Source: Lachnospiraceae bacterium (lineage in GTDB: Bacteria; Bacillota; Clostridia; Lachnospirales; Lachnospiraceae). Taken from it: 64,000 nt of DNA. Shown one piece after another: positions 9,401-17,802 of this stretch; positions within the stretch are counted from its first letter, which is position 1; every line of letters starts with the position of its first letter. The notes under the pieces are model-generated. The model saw only the letters and a program-made list of their open reading frames with translations, was not told where the DNA came from and made no database searches. A program made the position numbers and the translations under genes. Location of the stretch: positions 62,001-126,000 of the forward strand of contig JAFSTN010000025.1 in the NCBI GenBank assembly GCA_017450485.1. Direction: 5' to 3'.

Positions 9401-10690
9401 ATAGGTATCCGCCCCGAGGATATGGAGAAGCTGTTCACCGCATACGAGCGGCTGGATGAAGAAAAGAACAGCGGCATACAGGGTACCGGGCTGGGGCTTG
9501 ATATATCCGGCAGATTTGCGGAACTGATGAACGGAAAACTCTGGTGCGAAAGCGTATACGGTGAAGGCAGTGAATTCATCCTTACACTTGACCAGAAGAT
9601 AGCGGATGCGGAATGCATAGGCGAGTTCACCGAGCGGGATGAGGAAAATGCGAAAGGACCGTATGTGCCGCAGTTCTATGCCCCCGGAGCCAAAGTCCTG
9701 GTTGTGGACGATAATCCGATGAATCTGACCGTCGTGCGCGGGCTGCTGAAGCCGACCGGTGTTGAGGTGACTACAGCAGACAGCGGTGAGGAATGTCTGG
9801 AGAAGATCGGTTCGCAGAGCTATCATGTGGTTTTGCTGGATCATATGATGCCCGGTATGGATGGTATAGAGACATTAGAGCATATCAGAGAGACCGATCC
9901 TGACCTGCCGGTGTATGCTCTGACGGCAAATGCCGCTGCCGGAGGTGACGACTTCTATGTATCCAAGGGCTTCAACGGTTATCTGGCCAAACCTATAGAC
10001 AGTTCGGTTCTGGAAAAGGCGATCATGAAGCATATCCCCGAAGAGTGCTTTGAGTCCGTCGAGAGTGCACAACTGTCCGATGAAAGCGGTGAACTTCCGG
10101 AGGATATGATGTGGCTGCATGATACGGAGGGTGTATCAGTAGAAGACGGTATCAGGTTTTCAGGCGGTGTGTCGTCGTTCCTATTCGCTCTGAACATGTT
10201 TGCGGATACGATCGATACCAATGTCGGAACCATACGGAATGCATATGATGAGAACGATATCAAACTGTATACCGTGAAGGTGCATGCCCTTAAGAGCTCT
10301 GCACGTATAATAGGAGCAACGGAGCTGTCCGCAATGGCACAGCGCCTGGAAGATGCCGGTAATGCGGGAGATGTGGAGTTCATCAGGTCAAACACCGATG
10401 CTTTCCTTGAGGACTATATGGCGTATAAGGAGAAACTGTCCCGACTTAATGAATCGGATGACGATGTATCCGAAGCTGATGATAAACCGCTCATTCCCGA
10501 TGATGAACTGAAAGAAGCATATGAAGCGTTGAAAGATGCGATTTCCGTGATGGAATATGATACTATAGAAATGATACTGGAACAGTTTGATTCATATCGC
10601 TTGGAAAAAGAGGACCGCAGGAAGGTCGATGAGATCAGTAAGAAACTGAAGATATTTGACTGGGACGGTATGGCTGAGGTTCTCGGTTAA
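6401..10690 (+). CDS. Hybrid sensor histidine kinase: beta-propeller sensor, HisKA, receiver and HPt
   Basis: A 1429-residue membrane sensor kinase. Order of parts: basic N-terminus and a signal anchor (about 10-35); an extracytoplasmic sensor made of many two-component-propeller repeats (about 50-690; phrases such as DGYIWIGGYSG and LWFASSRQGV recur); a Y_Y_Y-like immunoglobulin domain (about 705-765); a membrane helix (about 785-808); a HisKA domain with phospho-accepting His842 in NMSHEIRTP; an HATPase domain (DTGIGI, GTGLGLDIS); a receiver with acidic pair Asp1103/Asp1104 and phospho-acceptor Asp1147; and an HPt domain with His1295. There is no DNA-binding output, so phosphate must pass to a separate regulator, most simply the one encoded next. 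The GTG start at 6401 keeps the basic n-region; it lies inside the previous gene. Confidence 0.93.
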   Translation: MKRSINNHNLILVMAICLMTAVCLMLAVCGAACFSLTASASVRDVSDQQPEADGGVKIGGGYAVTGQLPDVGYTAQIYDANNGLPTSDANYILGSTDGYIWIGGYSGIIRYDGSTFERMDASSGLTSGRAIFEDSKHRIWVGTNDNGVVMLDGSESIHYTYKEGLPSSSIRAFVEDGSGKIYIGTTSGIAYVDSDLRLGQLNDDRLGDEIILRLTSGPSGDVYGSTKDGDVFLIRDGKVDQFYKSRDLGLETITTIYADPDKDGLIYYGTGTDHIYYGGFGDPAARLNRISISPASDVYWITSACGRIWITTENIAGYLDEHNGFHELENVPINNSIDMMTSDYQGNLWFASSRQGVMKVVSNNFRNITDTAGLGADTVNAVYLHNGLIYIGTDGGLRVLDEDYHPVETELAGYLGDTRIRCISSDDNDNLWVSTFTNGMGLVCQSASGRITKYTERDGLINEQIRCTITTGDGSVLAGTNGGLSVIKDGKVIRSIGERDGIGNTVFLTVSEGENGDLYVGTDGDGIYRISPSGIKRIGRDDGLTSDVILRIKKDDARGVYWIITSNSIEYMTEDGRIVNVDSFPYNNNFDIYADDKDNMWILSSYGVFSVRAQAMLDNDITDYRLYTVANGLTSTPTSNAYSALDDEGNLYIAGRTGVSKVNINHYFEEAARIKADIRSVYCDDTEIHSDENGRYVIPAETHRIQITPAVMDYTMTNPLTRVYLEGSDDSGITTEQNRLTALEYTGLQYGNYKLHIQILDQSTGSVIQDEIFEIEKVPHFTELLFVRILLLILLAGVTGLIVWRIMAGTIIRRQYEEIRQARDEAERANMAKSRFLANMSHEIRTPINTIMGMDEMILREDMSGDHKSYCMSVINYALDIRNASESLLGLVNDLLDMSKIESGKMNLVEQEYDTAGLFRSIVSMIRVRSHEKDLSFEVDIDKELPVKLYGDSGKIKQIVLNLLTNAVKYTHHGGFSLRVSVTDKTDDKCSLRISVKDTGIGIRPEDMEKLFTAYERLDEEKNSGIQGTGLGLDISGRFAELMNGKLWCESVYGEGSEFILTLDQKIADAECIGEFTERDEENAKGPYVPQFYAPGAKVLVVDDNPMNLTVVRGLLKPTGVEVTTADSGEECLEKIGSQSYHVVLLDHMMPGMDGIETLEHIRETDPDLPVYALTANAAAGGDDFYVSKGFNGYLAKPIDSSVLEKAIMKHIPEECFESVESAQLSDESGELPEDMMWLHDTEGVSVEDGIRFSGGVSSFLFALNMFADTIDTNVGTIRNAYDENDIKLYTVKVHALKSSARIIGATELSAMAQRLEDAGNAGDVEFIRSNTDAFLEDYMAYKEKLSRLNESDDDVSEADDKPLIPDDELKEAYEALKDAISVMEYDTIEMILEQFDSYRLEKEDRRKVDEISKKLKIFDWDGMAEVLG

Positions 10691-10728
10691 CCTGATCGGC
10701 GCATGTTACGTCGAGAAAAGGAGAAGCA

Positions 10729-11490
10729 ATGGAAAAAAAACGGATGATCATGATAGGCGAAAAGGAAAGCTTCATCGTGAAGGTTATGATCAGGAAAGTC
10801 CAGGAAGCAGGGGTAGACTGTACGTTTGCCAGATGGACTGTCAATGATGTGAATGCCGTTTTGGATTCAGATGTGGCTTTGGTTGCCATGTATATAGGTG
10901 AAGATGAGCTGCCTTCAAGCGAGATCCTTAGATTCCTGAATGATAAACTTCTGGATATGGATGAGCGGATGATGATTATCGGCTCGGGAACGGAGCTGGA
11001 CCGGGTCCTGGATAATACTCCGGGTGATCTGATATATAAGGTGCTAAGAAGACCGGTCAACAATGAAGAATATGTTTCATCGGTAACGGATCTGTTCGGT
11101 AAAATCGAGTCCGGTGAGTTCAAAAAGACCATATTGATCGTAGATGATGATCCGAACTATCTGTCGCTGGTCAGAGAGTGGCTGAAAAGTACTTATAAAG
11201 TGGCTATGGCCAATTCCGGCCTGCAGGCTATCAAGTGGCTTGGCAAGCATAAAGCGGACCTGATCCTGCTGGACTATGAGATGCCGGTCACAACCGGGCC
11301 GCAGGTGCTTGAGATGCTCAGGAGTGATGAAGAGACAAAGTCCATACCTGTAATGTTTCTGACCGGAAAGAGTGATAAACAGAGTGTCATGAGTGTAGTG
11401 GCTCTGAAACCCGAGAACTACTTCCTGAAGAGCATACAGAAACAGGAATTGCTTGATAAACTGGCCGAATACTTTGCAAAGAACAGATAA
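10729..11490 (+). CDS. Response regulator with C-terminal receiver and no output domain
   Basis: A 253-residue protein. The second half is a complete receiver: acidic residues 139-141 (VDDDP), phospho-acceptor Asp182 in LILLDYEMP, and a Thr/Lys pair (FLTGKS, FLKS). The first 130 residues have the alternating strand/helix look of a receiver but lack a clear phospho-acceptor, so this may be a pseudo-receiver. No DNA-binding or enzymatic domain is present. Its place right behind the hybrid kinase and the strong ribosome binding site (AAGGAGAA) suggest that it is the cognate acceptor or a connector passing phosphate or binding state to an unlinked output. It sits between the kinase and proA. Confidence 0.85.
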   Translation: MEKKRMIMIGEKESFIVKVMIRKVQEAGVDCTFARWTVNDVNAVLDSDVALVAMYIGEDELPSSEILRFLNDKLLDMDERMMIIGSGTELDRVLDNTPGDLIYKVLRRPVNNEEYVSSVTDLFGKIESGEFKKTILIVDDDPNYLSLVREWLKSTYKVAMANSGLQAIKWLGKHKADLILLDYEMPVTTGPQVLEMLRSDEETKSIPVMFLTGKSDKQSVMSVVALKPENYFLKSIQKQELLDKLAEYFAKNR

Positions 11491-11523
11491 AAGCTTGTCG
11501 GCTACAGACGAACAGGAGAAGAT

Positions 11524-12777
11524 ATGACTACAGCAGAACTTAAGAAAATGGCGGAACGCTCACGACAGGCTGCATACGAACTGCAGACCATGAAACCGCA
11601 GGATAAAGAGATAGAATTGCTTAAATGTGCAGAGTATCTGTCTATATATAAAGATGAGATACTTGCGGCCAATGCCCAGGATATAGACCGTGCGACCGAA
11701 AACGGCATGCATCCCGGTATGATCGACCGGTTACGCCTCGATGATGCACGTATCGAAGCAATGGCTGAAGGGCTGCGTGCAGTTGTTAAACTCAAGGATC
11801 CCGTAGGTGAGGTCATGGAAGAGTTTACCAGACCTAACGGCCTTAAGATACGCAAGATCAGAGTGCCCATTGGAGTCATCGGGATCATATATGAGTCCAG
11901 ACCGAATGTTACCGCGGATGCTTTTGCTTTGACATTCAAAAGCGGCAATGCCGTGATCCTGAAGGGCGGAAGCGATGCCATATCATCCAATAAAGCGATC
12001 GTGGATCTGATGCGCAAGTCCTTAAGTTCATCCGGGCTTAATCCCGACTTTGTTCAGCTCATCGAAGATACAGATCGTAAGACCACTCAGGACATGATGA
12101 AGCTGAACGGTTATATAGACGTCCTGATCCCGAGAGGGGGTGCGGGTCTTATCAAGACGGTGGTAGAGAAGTCCACGATACCGGTTATAGAAACCGGCAC
12201 GGGTAACTGTCATATCTATGTGGATAAATATGCGGATCTCGATAAGGCTGTACCGATCATAATCAATGCAAAAACTCAGCGCATAGGTGTGTGTAATGCC
12301 TGTGAATCACTTGTGATACATAAGGAAGTGGCTAGACAGATCATGCCCAGACTTGCCGAAGCACTCAAGGAGTATCAGGTGGAGATCAGGGCAGATGAGT
12401 ACGCGTGTGATATCATTCCCGAGGCAGTTAAGGCAACTAAGGATGACTGGGGTACTGAGTATCTGGATTATATAGTATCCATGAAAACCGTGGGAAGCGT
12501 TGAGGAAGCTGTAGAGCATATCAATAAATACAATACCAAACACTCTGAAGCTATCATAACCGAGGACAAGACGACGGCACAGTATTTCTGCGACAGAGTG
12601 GATGCCGCGTGTGTGTATGTGAATGCATCCACACGATTTACCGACGGATTTGAGTTCGGATTCGGAGCGGAGATAGGTATATCCACACAGAAACTCCATG
12701 CCAGAGGGCCCATGGGGCTAAAAGAACTCACATCTTATAAATATCAGATCACGGGTAACGGACAGATACGTCCCTGA
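11524..12777 (+). CDS. proA: Glutamate-5-semialdehyde dehydrogenase
   Basis: A 417-residue NADPH-dependent gamma-glutamyl phosphate reductase, the second enzyme of proline synthesis, of normal length. Family marks include [18 protein letters not shown], the catalytic cysteine in [10 protein letters not shown] and the C-terminal [17 protein letters not shown]. An AGGAGAAG ribosome binding site lies just before the ATG. It is the last gene of the forward cluster; a convergent gene ends 7 bases downstream, and I see no convincing terminator between them. The upstream genes proB and the cyclo-ligase, plus the two-component pair, are spaced as if all were in one transcription unit. Confidence 0.96.
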   Translation: MTTAELKKMAERSRQAAYELQTMKPQDKEIELLKCAEYLSIYKDEILAANAQDIDRATENGMHPGMIDRLRLDDARIEAMAEGLRAVVKLKDPVGEVMEEFTRPNGLKIRKIRVPIGVIGIIYESRPNVTADAFALTFKSGNAVILKGGSDAISSNKAIVDLMRKSLSSSGLNPDFVQLIEDTDRKTTQDMMKLNGYIDVLIPRGGAGLIKTVVEKSTIPVIETGTGNCHIYVDKYADLDKAVPIIINAKTQRIGVCNACESLVIHKEVARQIMPRLAEALKEYQVEIRADEYACDIIPEAVKATKDDWGTEYLDYIVSMKTVGSVEEAVEHINKYNTKHSEAIITEDKTTAQYFCDRVDAACVYVNASTRFTDGFEFGFGAEIGISTQKLHARGPMGLKELTSYKYQITGNGQIRP

Positions 12778-12784
12778 ACGTATA

Positions 12785-13585
12785 TCAGAATGAATCTACG
12801 GTCGGATCGGTTTTTGGATTGTTTGCAATATGCTTGAGTCTGAATATTATGTCTCTGACCGGAGGTATTAAGAGAACCAGGACGGTGGTTACTGCTTCAA
12901 CAAGCAGATAACTGCCGTCATATTTTATGTCATAGAGCAACCTGGCATACTTCGATGTAACACCTGCGGGATAAGAATCATAATAGGGAGCTGCCAGTAC
13001 ATAACACACGAACATTACGGCCACTCCGATCAGATATCCGAATATCAGGCCCGATGCGGAGTTTTCGCGGGTTATATCGCCGGAGATGTTGAGCTTCATA
13101 CGGTCACACTTCCGAAGCCTGTTGCCGTACCCGTCTATTATGGCCGGTTCCCGTGTTGCACGTGCTGCTTTTACTTCAGCGATGTATCTGTGACAGCGTA
13201 TGTTTGAGATCAGCAGACCGCCCAGACAGAAGCCGGTACAGGCGACAAGGTACTCCAGTATGAATACGGTGGGTCCCTTAATGAAGCTTTCTCTGGCCAT
13301 TTCCGCATCGGAAGGGCCCGTGAAGTTTCTGTCCATCATAAACTCGGATACGAATGTGGCTATGAGCTTGCATATGCTGAACATGAACGATCCGATCAGA
13401 CCGGTCCTGAAACCGAAAAAATAGGTTATGAGCCACAGGGGCAGGAGTGAAAAGAATGTCCAGCTTCCGCCGTCTTTGAGGACAAGTATAGGGAAAAAGG
13501 ACAGAAGCGTAGCCAGTGCGAGCAATACTACACACCACAGGCCTTCATTATCATAGAATCTGTCAGTTATTGATCTTGCCTTCAC
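12785..13585 (-). CDS. ThiT-like membrane protein (possible ECF transporter S component)
   Basis: A 266-residue protein with about six membrane helices. The order of segments resembles the thiamine-binding ECF S component ThiT: a helix followed by GGSWTFFSLLPLWLITYFFG, a helix rich in small residues, LEYLVACTGFCLGGLL, and near the end APYYDSYPAGV and IKYDGSYLLVEA. ThiT would bind a vitamin outside the cell and pass it to a shared energising module encoded elsewhere. It differs from typical ThiT by a cytoplasmic insertion of about 45 basic residues in the middle and by lacking a TPP riboswitch: its start overlaps the upstream gene by 23 bases. Substrate is therefore uncertain. It is the last gene of the pot operon. 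Confidence 0.55.
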   Translation of the reverse strand: MKARSITDRFYDNEGLWCVVLLALATLLSFFPILVLKDGGSWTFFSLLPLWLITYFFGFRTGLIGSFMFSICKLIATFVSEFMMDRNFTGPSDAEMARESFIKGPTVFILEYLVACTGFCLGGLLISNIRCHRYIAEVKAARATREPAIIDGYGNRLRKCDRMKLNISGDITRENSASGLIFGYLIGVAVMFVCYVLAAPYYDSYPAGVTSKYARLLYDIKYDGSYLLVEAVTTVLVLLIPPVRDIIFRLKHIANNPKTDPTVDSF

Positions 13586-15872
13586 GTAGTTTGCGCTCCT
13601 TTTTCCTGAGGTTATTCCTGATGATCAGATATAAGATTATCAATAAAAGAGAACCCATCAGAGTATGACTGAAGGATCTTCCGAAGCCGGAATATCTGGA
13701 AGCGACCTCAATACCGGTGGTTGCATAGAAGTCACCGAGGATATCCGTTATGAAGGATTCCACCTGTATTACCGCCAGCACAGTGGCGGCTATGTTCAGG
13801 ATCATCGCATTACGGTTCTCGCGTTCGCTTGACATCAGATCGACCATATGCTCGAGATAATCCTGATGTTTGTTATATGTGGCAAGCAGTTCATCGTTTG
13901 AAAAAGCTTTCTTGATACAGGTGGCTTCGTCGGCTGTGCCTATATAGTTGAAATTGCTTGGTTCCCAGAACGGTATTGTTTTGCCGTATTCCTGTTCGAG
14001 CTCCATTACTTCGTCCATGGTAACTTTGTTATTGCGATAGAGCAGATCACTGACTTTACTGTTCATACGGGCAAGGGCGGTATTCTGAAACATGATCAGC
14101 TCGACAATAAAGGAATATGTCGATGTAAGCTCGATACGTTCGATCTGGGGACCGAAAACATGAGGTATGAATGCTATCACCTTACCGGAGAGATATGCCT
14201 GATAATAGTCATATTGTGATTTATCGGTATTGCATAGCTTGGTCAGTTTACGGGAGTGTACATGGAATCCCTGTTTTTTGCTGTTATATACTTCCGCCGA
14301 CAGGATATTCTCAAATTCGGTTTTGTATACGTTTTCGTCCGGTTTGCCCGACATGCAGACCATTATCTTTTCCTGTCCGCATCTGTGCAGAGAGTATTTC
14401 TCCCAGAGGTAGTCGTATAAACGCATAAAGCGTATGTTTTCCGGGTGTTCATACGGATCTTTGCATGTTCGTGGGTCGACTATCTTGATATAGTTGTTGC
14501 TCACCTGATCCTCGATCTGTGAAGTGCAATATCCGTATTCGGGGAAGAAAACGTTCACAACATACATATGTGTGGGGCGGTGTGCGGTAATGAAGACATA
14601 ACCCTTTGGAAGACCTATGACATTCTCGTATATATCTGCCGGTAATCTGTAATCTTCCATGATCTGCCGGTTCTGTATCGGATATGTAAATATACGGTCA
14701 CGTATCATCTGCTCCGCATCGTGGTAACTTCTCACTTGGCGGCGCGCAGGATCCGTCCCGGAATCAACAGATACTACATCATCATGTATCGGATCATATG
14801 AGATATCCTTGCAGGGATATGAATCGTCAGTGTGAAGAAAATAATAGCAGCCAAGATAATGAACACTCATATCACGTATGGACTGAGATGTGCATTCATA
14901 TCTGATGGCCTCCTCAAGATTGCTGAGTATATTGTCGGGGATAGGGTCATCGGATCCGTTGAAAGGATGATCGGTGTCTATAGCCGGATAGTGGTCTGTA
15001 TGGGCGGAATCTCCGATGTGTTCAAACAGGGGATCGGTCGAATCATTAGCCGCATGTTCGGTCATGGGGAGATAGAGAAAGATATCGTCAGTCCAGGTTT
15101 TGATATATTCATCTCCCGGTATAGCCGAACCGTCGGGAGCAGTTTCTGTCCTGAAGCATTCCCGTTCGAGCCGGAGCCCGGTCTTCGCCGGGGTGATGTT
15201 GGGACCTTTATATATCAGCTTGTTGAGGTCACCTGCTTTGGTGATACCGTCTGCGTCGGAATTGTCGACGATGTATACGGTTTTTGGGTGTTCATCGGAG
15301 GCAGTGGTGGCTATCGTATGATGCGGCCGCATACGCATACGTTCGGAAACGCGTGATCCGTCGCTGGAAATGGCACATCCTGCTATAGCCGATATTCTGC
15401 AGCCACCGGTGTGCATTTTTTTCAGAAAGCCGATCATTCCGTCGGTAAGCATCCTGATCACCGCACGATCCCGATACGCGGGGAGAATAGCTATCGACAG
15501 GACGAAGATAAAATGATCTTCATCCCGTTCATAGGTGCATACCTGATCCGCGGAGATTGCATCATCGAGCAAAGCATACGGAGTATCCGGAGACAGTATC
15601 AGATCCTGAAGATCTTTTTTGACGGGAAAGAAATTGAGATAGCCGACCAGCAGACCTTTATCGTCCCTGACATATATATAAGACTGAGGATTGGCAGAAT
15701 AGCGTTCTACCATGGGTTCGACTTCGCCGGCGTCCTCGGGAGAATACACGCTCACATCTATGGTATGGATCTCTTCAAGGAACGGACGGATATCCTCCTG
15801 AGCGAGAATCTCGTCCGGCATATGACAGGTAAATCTGGGTCTGTCTTTTTCAGTATCGTTTATGTTTGACAT
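13563..15872 (-). CDS. Unknown protein: degenerate GNAT-like N-domain, large middle region, two C-terminal membrane helices
   Basis: A 769-residue protein that I cannot assign to a named family. Residues about 35-190 resemble a GNAT acetyltransferase: LVGYLNFFPV, then the core strand and helix SIAILPAYRDRAVIRML, but the glycine-rich acetyl-CoA loop is altered. The middle (about 200-600) is polar, acidic and Tyr-rich, without a recognised motif. Residues about 640-680 are helical and charged, followed by two membrane helices (about 688-708 and 730-750) and a basic tail (RKKERKLREGK), so most of the protein should be cytoplasmic. It starts 13 bases after the stop of the polyamine-binding protein, without a clear ribosome binding site. 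A link with polyamines (acetylation or sensing) is only a guess from position. Confidence 0.6.
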   Translation of the reverse strand: MSNINDTEKDRPRFTCHMPDEILAQEDIRPFLEEIHTIDVSVYSPEDAGEVEPMVERYSANPQSYIYVRDDKGLLVGYLNFFPVKKDLQDLILSPDTPYALLDDAISADQVCTYERDEDHFIFVLSIAILPAYRDRAVIRMLTDGMIGFLKKMHTGGCRISAIAGCAISSDGSRVSERMRMRPHHTIATTASDEHPKTVYIVDNSDADGITKAGDLNKLIYKGPNITPAKTGLRLERECFRTETAPDGSAIPGDEYIKTWTDDIFLYLPMTEHAANDSTDPLFEHIGDSAHTDHYPAIDTDHPFNGSDDPIPDNILSNLEEAIRYECTSQSIRDMSVHYLGCYYFLHTDDSYPCKDISYDPIHDDVVSVDSGTDPARRQVRSYHDAEQMIRDRIFTYPIQNRQIMEDYRLPADIYENVIGLPKGYVFITAHRPTHMYVVNVFFPEYGYCTSQIEDQVSNNYIKIVDPRTCKDPYEHPENIRFMRLYDYLWEKYSLHRCGQEKIMVCMSGKPDENVYKTEFENILSAEVYNSKKQGFHVHSRKLTKLCNTDKSQYDYYQAYLSGKVIAFIPHVFGPQIERIELTSTYSFIVELIMFQNTALARMNSKVSDLLYRNNKVTMDEVMELEQEYGKTIPFWEPSNFNYIGTADEATCIKKAFSNDELLATYNKHQDYLEHMVDLMSSERENRNAMILNIAATVLAVIQVESFITDILGDFYATTGIEVASRYSGFGRSFSHTLMGSLLLIILYLIIRNNLRKKERKLREGKINN

Positions 15873-15885
15873 GATACTTGCTTAA

Positions 15886-16962
15886 TTATTGGGCTTTCAG
15901 CTCTTTCCACAGTTCGTTATACAATTCTGTGGTTTCCGAATCGATCTGGGTACATACTTCACAGACGGCGACAGAATCATCAGGCGGGATTATGGCCGGG
16001 TCGTTTTTGAGCTCGTCGTCCATATTCTTGATTACGGCATCGTTCGGAGTCGAGTAGTATATGAACTCAAAGTTTGCCGTAGCTACGTCCGGACGGCATA
16101 GATAGTCCAGAAATTTCTGAGCGGCATCGGTGTTGGTGCAGTTTTTGGTCATAAGCCAGGAATCTATCCATACGTTTGAACCTTCCTTGGGTACCACATA
16201 TTTCAGATCGGGATTATACAGGTGTCCCAGGAATGCTTCACCGGAGTATACAACCGCCATGGTGGCATTGCCGGCCACGACTTCATCGCGTGCTTCATCA
16301 ACGAGATAGGCCTCAACGTCGGGTTTCTGTTTCATGAGCAGATCGGCGGCTTCACGTATTTCCGATTCGCTGGTCGTATTTAATGAGTATCCGAGATATT
16401 TCAGGGTGATCATAAAGGTATCACGCATGGAGTCCTGCATGATTATCTCGCCGGAGTAATCACCGTTAAACAGGACATCCCAGCTGTCGATATCGCCCTT
16501 CACCTTGGTCGTATCATAAAGTATGCCTATAGTTCCCCAAAAATATGGAAGAGCATAGGTGCCGCTCGGATCGATGGCTTTGTTGAAGGTCCAGAATCTC
16601 TTATTGATGTTCGATGCATTCTTCATCGAACCGAAATCAACGGGCTGAGCCTCACCTTCATCAATAAGCCTTTTACACATATAGTCGGATGTGCATACAA
16701 GATCATAGGATATACCGCCGGATTTGTATTTGGTATACAGTTCTTCGGGGGTGGTGGCTTCCTCGTATTTGACCTCTATACCGGTCTCTGCGGTGAACTG
16801 CTCCAGCATATCCGGATCCAGATACTCGCTGTAATTAAACACGGTCAGCACTTCACCGGTCTTCGGCACTGATGCGGTCTCAGTCGATTGACCTCCGCAT
16901 CCTGACATGAGTGCGGCAGACACACAAGCAACCAATAAAACTGATAAGATCCTTTTTTTCAT
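15886..16962 (-). CDS. potD: Polyamine ABC transporter substrate-binding lipoprotein
   Basis: A 358-residue periplasmic-type binding protein of the PotD/PotF family. The N-terminus is a lipoprotein signal with lipobox MSGC, giving Cys22 as the anchored residue. The mature protein begins with EVLTVFNYSEYLDPDML, characteristic of the family, and the C-terminal half has the paired-lobe pattern with VWIDSWLMTKN. It captures spermidine or putrescine and hands it to the PotBC permease. It is the fourth gene of a potABCD operon, 24 bases behind potC. Specificity between putrescine and spermidine cannot be read from the sequence by eye. Confidence 0.92.
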   Translation of the reverse strand: MKKRILSVLLVACVSAALMSGCGGQSTETASVPKTGEVLTVFNYSEYLDPDMLEQFTAETGIEVKYEEATTPEELYTKYKSGGISYDLVCTSDYMCKRLIDEGEAQPVDFGSMKNASNINKRFWTFNKAIDPSGTYALPYFWGTIGILYDTTKVKGDIDSWDVLFNGDYSGEIIMQDSMRDTFMITLKYLGYSLNTTSESEIREAADLLMKQKPDVEAYLVDEARDEVVAGNATMAVVYSGEAFLGHLYNPDLKYVVPKEGSNVWIDSWLMTKNCTNTDAAQKFLDYLCRPDVATANFEFIYYSTPNDAVIKNMDDELKNDPAIIPPDDSVAVCEVCTQIDSETTELYNELWKELKAQ

Positions 16963-16986
16963 AATTCACTCTCTATACTTTCTTAT

Positions 16987-17802
16987 TTATTTTGCACAAA
17001 AAAATTTGATTTTAAGCCTTTTGAGACACTTGTGCAGGTCGATCCTGTCATACGGCAGATTCACAAGCATAAGTAATAGTAACACAATGAAGAACAAAAC
17101 GGTAGATAATGCATACATCTCGGGCTTGATTCCTTTACGGATTTCTCCGTATATTAACGTGGACAGAGTATTGACTCCGGCACCTTTGGTGAAGTAGGTG
17201 ATCACGAAATCATCCATTGACATGGTGACAGCCATCAGGAACCCGGACAGAACTCCCGGAAGTATCTGCGGCATAAGTATACGCACGAATGCATATGCTT
17301 CGCCGGCGCCGAGATCAAGCGCAGCTTCATATTGGTATATATCCATATCCCTAAGCTTGGGAAGTATGCATAGGATCACGTAAGGCAGATTGAATGTTAC
17401 ATGAGCCAGTAACACCGAGGTAAAGCCGAGGGGAAGGAATCTGACGAACCACAATAACAGAGCGATCCCCGTAACTATGTCCGCATTGATCATCGGAATA
17501 TTGGTTGCGAAAAGCATGAGCCGGTATCCTCGTCTGCGCATCGAATAGATGCCGATCGAACCCAAAAGCCCGATAACGGATGAGATCAGAGCGGAAATAA
17601 AAGCCAGACCGAAGGTTGTCCACAGAGCGTTCATGATCGAAGAGTTGCTGACCAGGGCTGAATACCATTCAAGCGTAAAACCTCCCCAGACCACGCGTGA
17701 TCTGGATGCATTGAAGCTTAATACTATCAGCACTGCGATAGGTGCGTAGAGGAAGACCATTATCAGAGCTATATATATACGTCCAAGAGTTTTAGTTGTC
17801 AT
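16987..17802 (-). CDS. potC: Polyamine ABC transporter permease PotC
   Basis: A 271-residue inner-membrane permease with about six helices. The EAA loop that contacts the ATPase is visible as EAALDLGAGEAYAFVRILMP, and the start IYIALIMVFLYAPIAVLIVLSF is typical of PotC. It pairs with PotB to form the channel. Its ATG overlaps the stop of potB by 4 bases, so translation is coupled. The basic tail KRLKIKFFCAK ends the protein. It belongs to the same operon as potA, potB and potD. Confidence 0.93.
   Translation of the reverse strand: MTTKTLGRIYIALIMVFLYAPIAVLIVLSFNASRSRVVWGGFTLEWYSALVSNSSIMNALWTTFGLAFISALISSVIGLLGSIGIYSMRRRGYRLMLFATNIPMINADIVTGIALLLWFVRFLPLGFTSVLLAHVTFNLPYVILCILPKLRDMDIYQYEAALDLGAGEAYAFVRILMPQILPGVLSGFLMAVTMSMDDFVITYFTKGAGVNTLSTLIYGEIRKGIKPEMYALSTVLFFIVLLLLMLVNLPYDRIDLHKCLKRLKIKFFCAK

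Noticed and set aside
12785..13585. TPP riboswitch before the ThiT-like gene
   Set aside because: The gene starts inside the upstream coding region, leaving no leader, and no riboswitch-like conserved sequence was seen.
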